64,000 bases of DNA from Leptospira neocaledonica (GTDB taxonomy: Bacteria; Spirochaetota; Leptospiria; Leptospirales; Leptospiraceae), in NCBI RefSeq assembly GCF_002812205.1, contig NZ_NPEA01000002.1, positions 310,001-374,000 of the forward strand, in the 5' to 3' direction. A program made the position numbers and the translations under genes. Below the pieces are notes generated by a model, which searched no databases, was not told the origin of the DNA, and saw nothing but the letters and a program-made list of their open reading frames with translations. Of this stretch, positions 62,595 through 64,000 are shown piece by piece; the first letter of the stretch is position 1; each line of letters starts with the position of its first letter.

Positions 62595-63002
62595 TTACTC
62601 GTTCAAAAAGTAGAAGAAAAAGAATCCTGCTGCTTGTGCTCTTGGAATTCCAACTGCACTCCCGATCAAGGAACCATTTTTTCGCACGTCGCCATTGCTA
62701 TCAATTCGTCCGATCAGACTTCCGTTCTTGCGTACATCTCCGCTGGAATCAATCGAACCCACTAGTGAACCGTTCATTCGAATGTCTCCGTTAGAGTCGA
62801 TTCTGCCGATCAGGCTTCCGTTTTTCCGAACATCCCCGTTGGATTCAAATCTTCCCACAAGAGACCCGTTCAGCCTTACATCTCCACTGGAGTCGATACT
62901 GCCAATAAGAGAGCCGTTCTTTCTCAGATCACCTGCCTGCAAGGAGCCCAAACCGGCGCTCACAAAGAGGACCACAGCTACGAGTTTCAAAATTGGTTTC
63001 AT
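62595..63002 (-). CDS. Secreted 16-residue-repeat protein (beta-flower-like)
   Basis: 135 residues. Signal peptide MKPILKLVAVVLFVSAGLGS, cleavage near LQA-G. Residues 25-120 are six copies of a 16-residue unit of the form DVRKNGSLIGRIDSNG, units 3 and 5 being identical in protein. The C-terminal tail is hydrophobic (AAGFFFFYFLNE). Repeats of the form N-G-S-L-I-G suggest a small beta-propeller/flower such as the 4-fold beta flower proteins; that match is from memory. Probably periplasmic or surface exposed. Copy number may vary between strains because unit DNA is nearly identical. Confidence 0.75.
   Translation of the reverse strand: MKPILKLVAVVLFVSAGLGSLQAGDLRKNGSLIGSIDSSGDVRLNGSLVGRFESNGDVRKNGSLIGRIDSNGDIRMNGSLVGSIDSSGDVRKNGSLIGRIDSNGDVRKNGSLIGSAVGIPRAQAAGFFFFYFLNE
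62643..62930 (-). repeat. Tandem 48-bp coding repeats (6 units)
   Basis: DNA encoding residues 25-120 of the protein at 62595-63002: six 48-bp units, two of them encoding identical peptides. Such tandem repeats are prone to expansion and contraction by recombination or slippage. Confidence 0.8.
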
Positions 63003-63229
63003 TCATTTATCTCCGTTTTATATTCATAAGAAACAAGTATGGAAATAATTTTTGCGGGGTATTTTTTGAAAATGGATTGTTCCTTCCTCTTCTCCTGATC
63101 TCAGAGATCCAAGTCACACCTCTACTTTCGATTCATTGAATAAAATGTATTGTTCATTCCGTTTGCTGTAACTGAGTTGACTTTTGCGAGTAGAAGGTCC
63201 GAAGATCGATCGAGTTATAACGTTATTCG

Positions 63230-63535
63230 CTATTCCATATCCTCGTCGGACTCTAATTCCAGCTCACAAACCTTGGAATAGTATTTGGATTGTATTTCTT
63301 TTCTTTCTTTTATAATTCCAGAGATTGGAATATAAAAACTGGATTTAAGTCCGTACAATCTTCCATAAACTCCATCTCCTTTTTTATAAGAAACTCTGGA
63401 ATCGATACGAAATCGTAAGATTCTTTTTCCGATCATCTGGGCAGCGGCCAGGAACACTTGGTCCGAATCGAATAACTCCAGATAAAATTTAGGAAGAAGT
63501 CTAAATGTATTTTTTAAAAAAGACGTTTGGGTCAT
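63230..63535 (-). CDS. Hypothetical protein
   Basis: 101 residues, no signal peptide, soluble, basic in the middle and acidic at the C-terminus (CELELESDEDME). Predicted beta/alpha with the segment RILRFRIDSRVSYKKGDGVYGRLYGL that resembles a small beta-barrel such as PilZ, though the RxxxR and DxSxxG signatures are absent. Start ATG at 63535. Unknown function. Confidence 0.5.
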   Translation of the reverse strand: MTQTSFLKNTFRLLPKFYLELFDSDQVFLAAAQMIGKRILRFRIDSRVSYKKGDGVYGRLYGLKSSFYIPISGIIKERKEIQSKYYSKVCELELESDEDME

Positions 63536-63690
63536 ATAAAACCTATTCTATAGGAAGGGCTGGACAAACAGGTATCATCCGTCTTAAAATCCTGTGTTTT
63601 GGATTACGATTTAGTAAAAATAAGGGTCTGAAAAATTCCTTCTCAAATGATACGTATTTCTGATTGCCTCTAAATTTCCCGAAAGAAAGA

Positions 63691-64000
63691 ATGTCCGGCA
63701 TGAATCCAAGTACGAAAAAACTCCAAACCAAATTAGCGGTGATTCATCTTTTGCAGGAAAACAAAAGAATGAGCCTGGAGGATCTTTCTAAATATTCCGG
63801 TATCGATGATATAAAAGATCTCAAAAAGGAACTCGGAAAATTATATATGGTGGGTTCTTATCCTTATACTCCAGACCAATTTGTGGAATTGGACTATGAT
63901 GGAGAGACGATCGGTATTCGTATGCCTTTGAGTCTCGAGCAAGGTTTGGTATTAAGTGTAAAAGAATGGGCCACAATCCGGAAATTATTTTTGGAAGAAG
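63691..64000 (+). CDS. PafC-like WYL regulator (3' end outside window)
   Basis: 103 codons in the window from ATG 63691 with no stop. KLAVIHLLQENKRMSLEDLSKY and DDIKDLKKELGKLYMVGSYPYTPDQFVEL match the PafC-type WYL N-terminus (leucine-rich first helix, then the GxPxYTPxDxxE-like element). These proteins regulate DNA-damage response genes in Actinobacteria; in Leptospira their role is not established to my knowledge. A second WYL gene is at 53721-54740. Confidence 0.8.
   Translation, partial: MSGMNPSTKKLQTKLAVIHLLQENKRMSLEDLSKYSGIDDIKDLKKELGKLYMVGSYPYTPDQFVELDYDGETIGIRMPLSLEQGLVLSVKEWATIRKLFLEE

Noticed and set aside
63543..63731. 62-codon minus-strand frame near the right edge
   Set aside because: Overlaps the better-supported PafC-like start and has no family features.
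1..64000. tRNA, rRNA, CRISPR, insertion sequence or prophage
   Set aside because: I looked for each (conserved stem-loop patterns, repeat-spacer arrays, transposase or integrase motifs) and saw none.

Overview
The window reads as chromosome of a spirochaete of the genus Leptospira. Grounds are gene content and style rather than any database match: about 40% GC, spirochaetal lipoprotein signal peptides, an LpxK/MsbA lipid A pair, several Leptospira-type secreted proteins of unknown function, WYL regulators, and GC-rich intergenic repeat-like blocks in an otherwise AT-rich background. I see no rRNA, tRNA, CRISPR array, insertion sequence or prophage. The species cannot be fixed from this window.

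Region by region. (1) 1-9.6 kb is cell envelope: two tandem paralogous outer-membrane-type proteins (the first runs off the left edge), lpxK, an MsbA-type lipid exporter, a solute-binding lipoprotein and a class A penicillin-binding protein. (2) 9.6-16 kb has a methyltransferase convergent with a COG2907-type flavoprotein, an OmpA-domain protein, and a series of small secreted or membrane proteins. (3) 16-24.6 kb holds an exported methyltransferase translationally coupled to an exported FAD oxidase with an extra C-terminal domain, a divergent SDR/HxlR pair with two operator-like palindromes, a GT4 glycosyltransferase and a lipoprotein resembling serine beta-lactamases. (4) 24.6-35.6 kb has a class II amidotransferase, a GT4 enzyme coupled to polA, an aldo/keto reductase, a hydrolase resembling animal MEST/PEG1, a PilZ protein, an acyltransferase and a PiT-like permease. 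(5) 35.6-46.4 kb is catabolic and regulatory: a dienoyl-CoA reductase/acyl-CoA dehydrogenase operon facing a TetR regulator across two perfect palindromes, a Baeyer-Villiger-type monooxygenase with its own palindrome, a two-component system, and a sugar transferase fused in frame to a ferritin-like domain. (6) 46.5-64 kb has a LEA-type lipoprotein, an RND pump subunit without its partners, a DegT-family protein that appears to lack the PLP lysine, a WYL regulator, an M48 protease, a HigBA-type toxin-antitoxin pair, a DJ-1/PfpI protein divergent from a membrane-bound AraC regulator, a glyoxalase, a helical secreted protein, a polytopic membrane protein, a 16-residue-repeat protein, and the start of a PafC-like WYL regulator at the right edge.

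The strongest candidates for something undescribed are the glycosyl-1-phosphate transferase/ferritin-like fusion (44703-45968), the lysine-less DegT protein (52031-53131) and the exported methyltransferase/flavoprotein pair (16189-19463). Several annotated starts here are shortened relative to the longest open frame, or are TTG/GTG, because the ribosome-binding site or an operator decides them.
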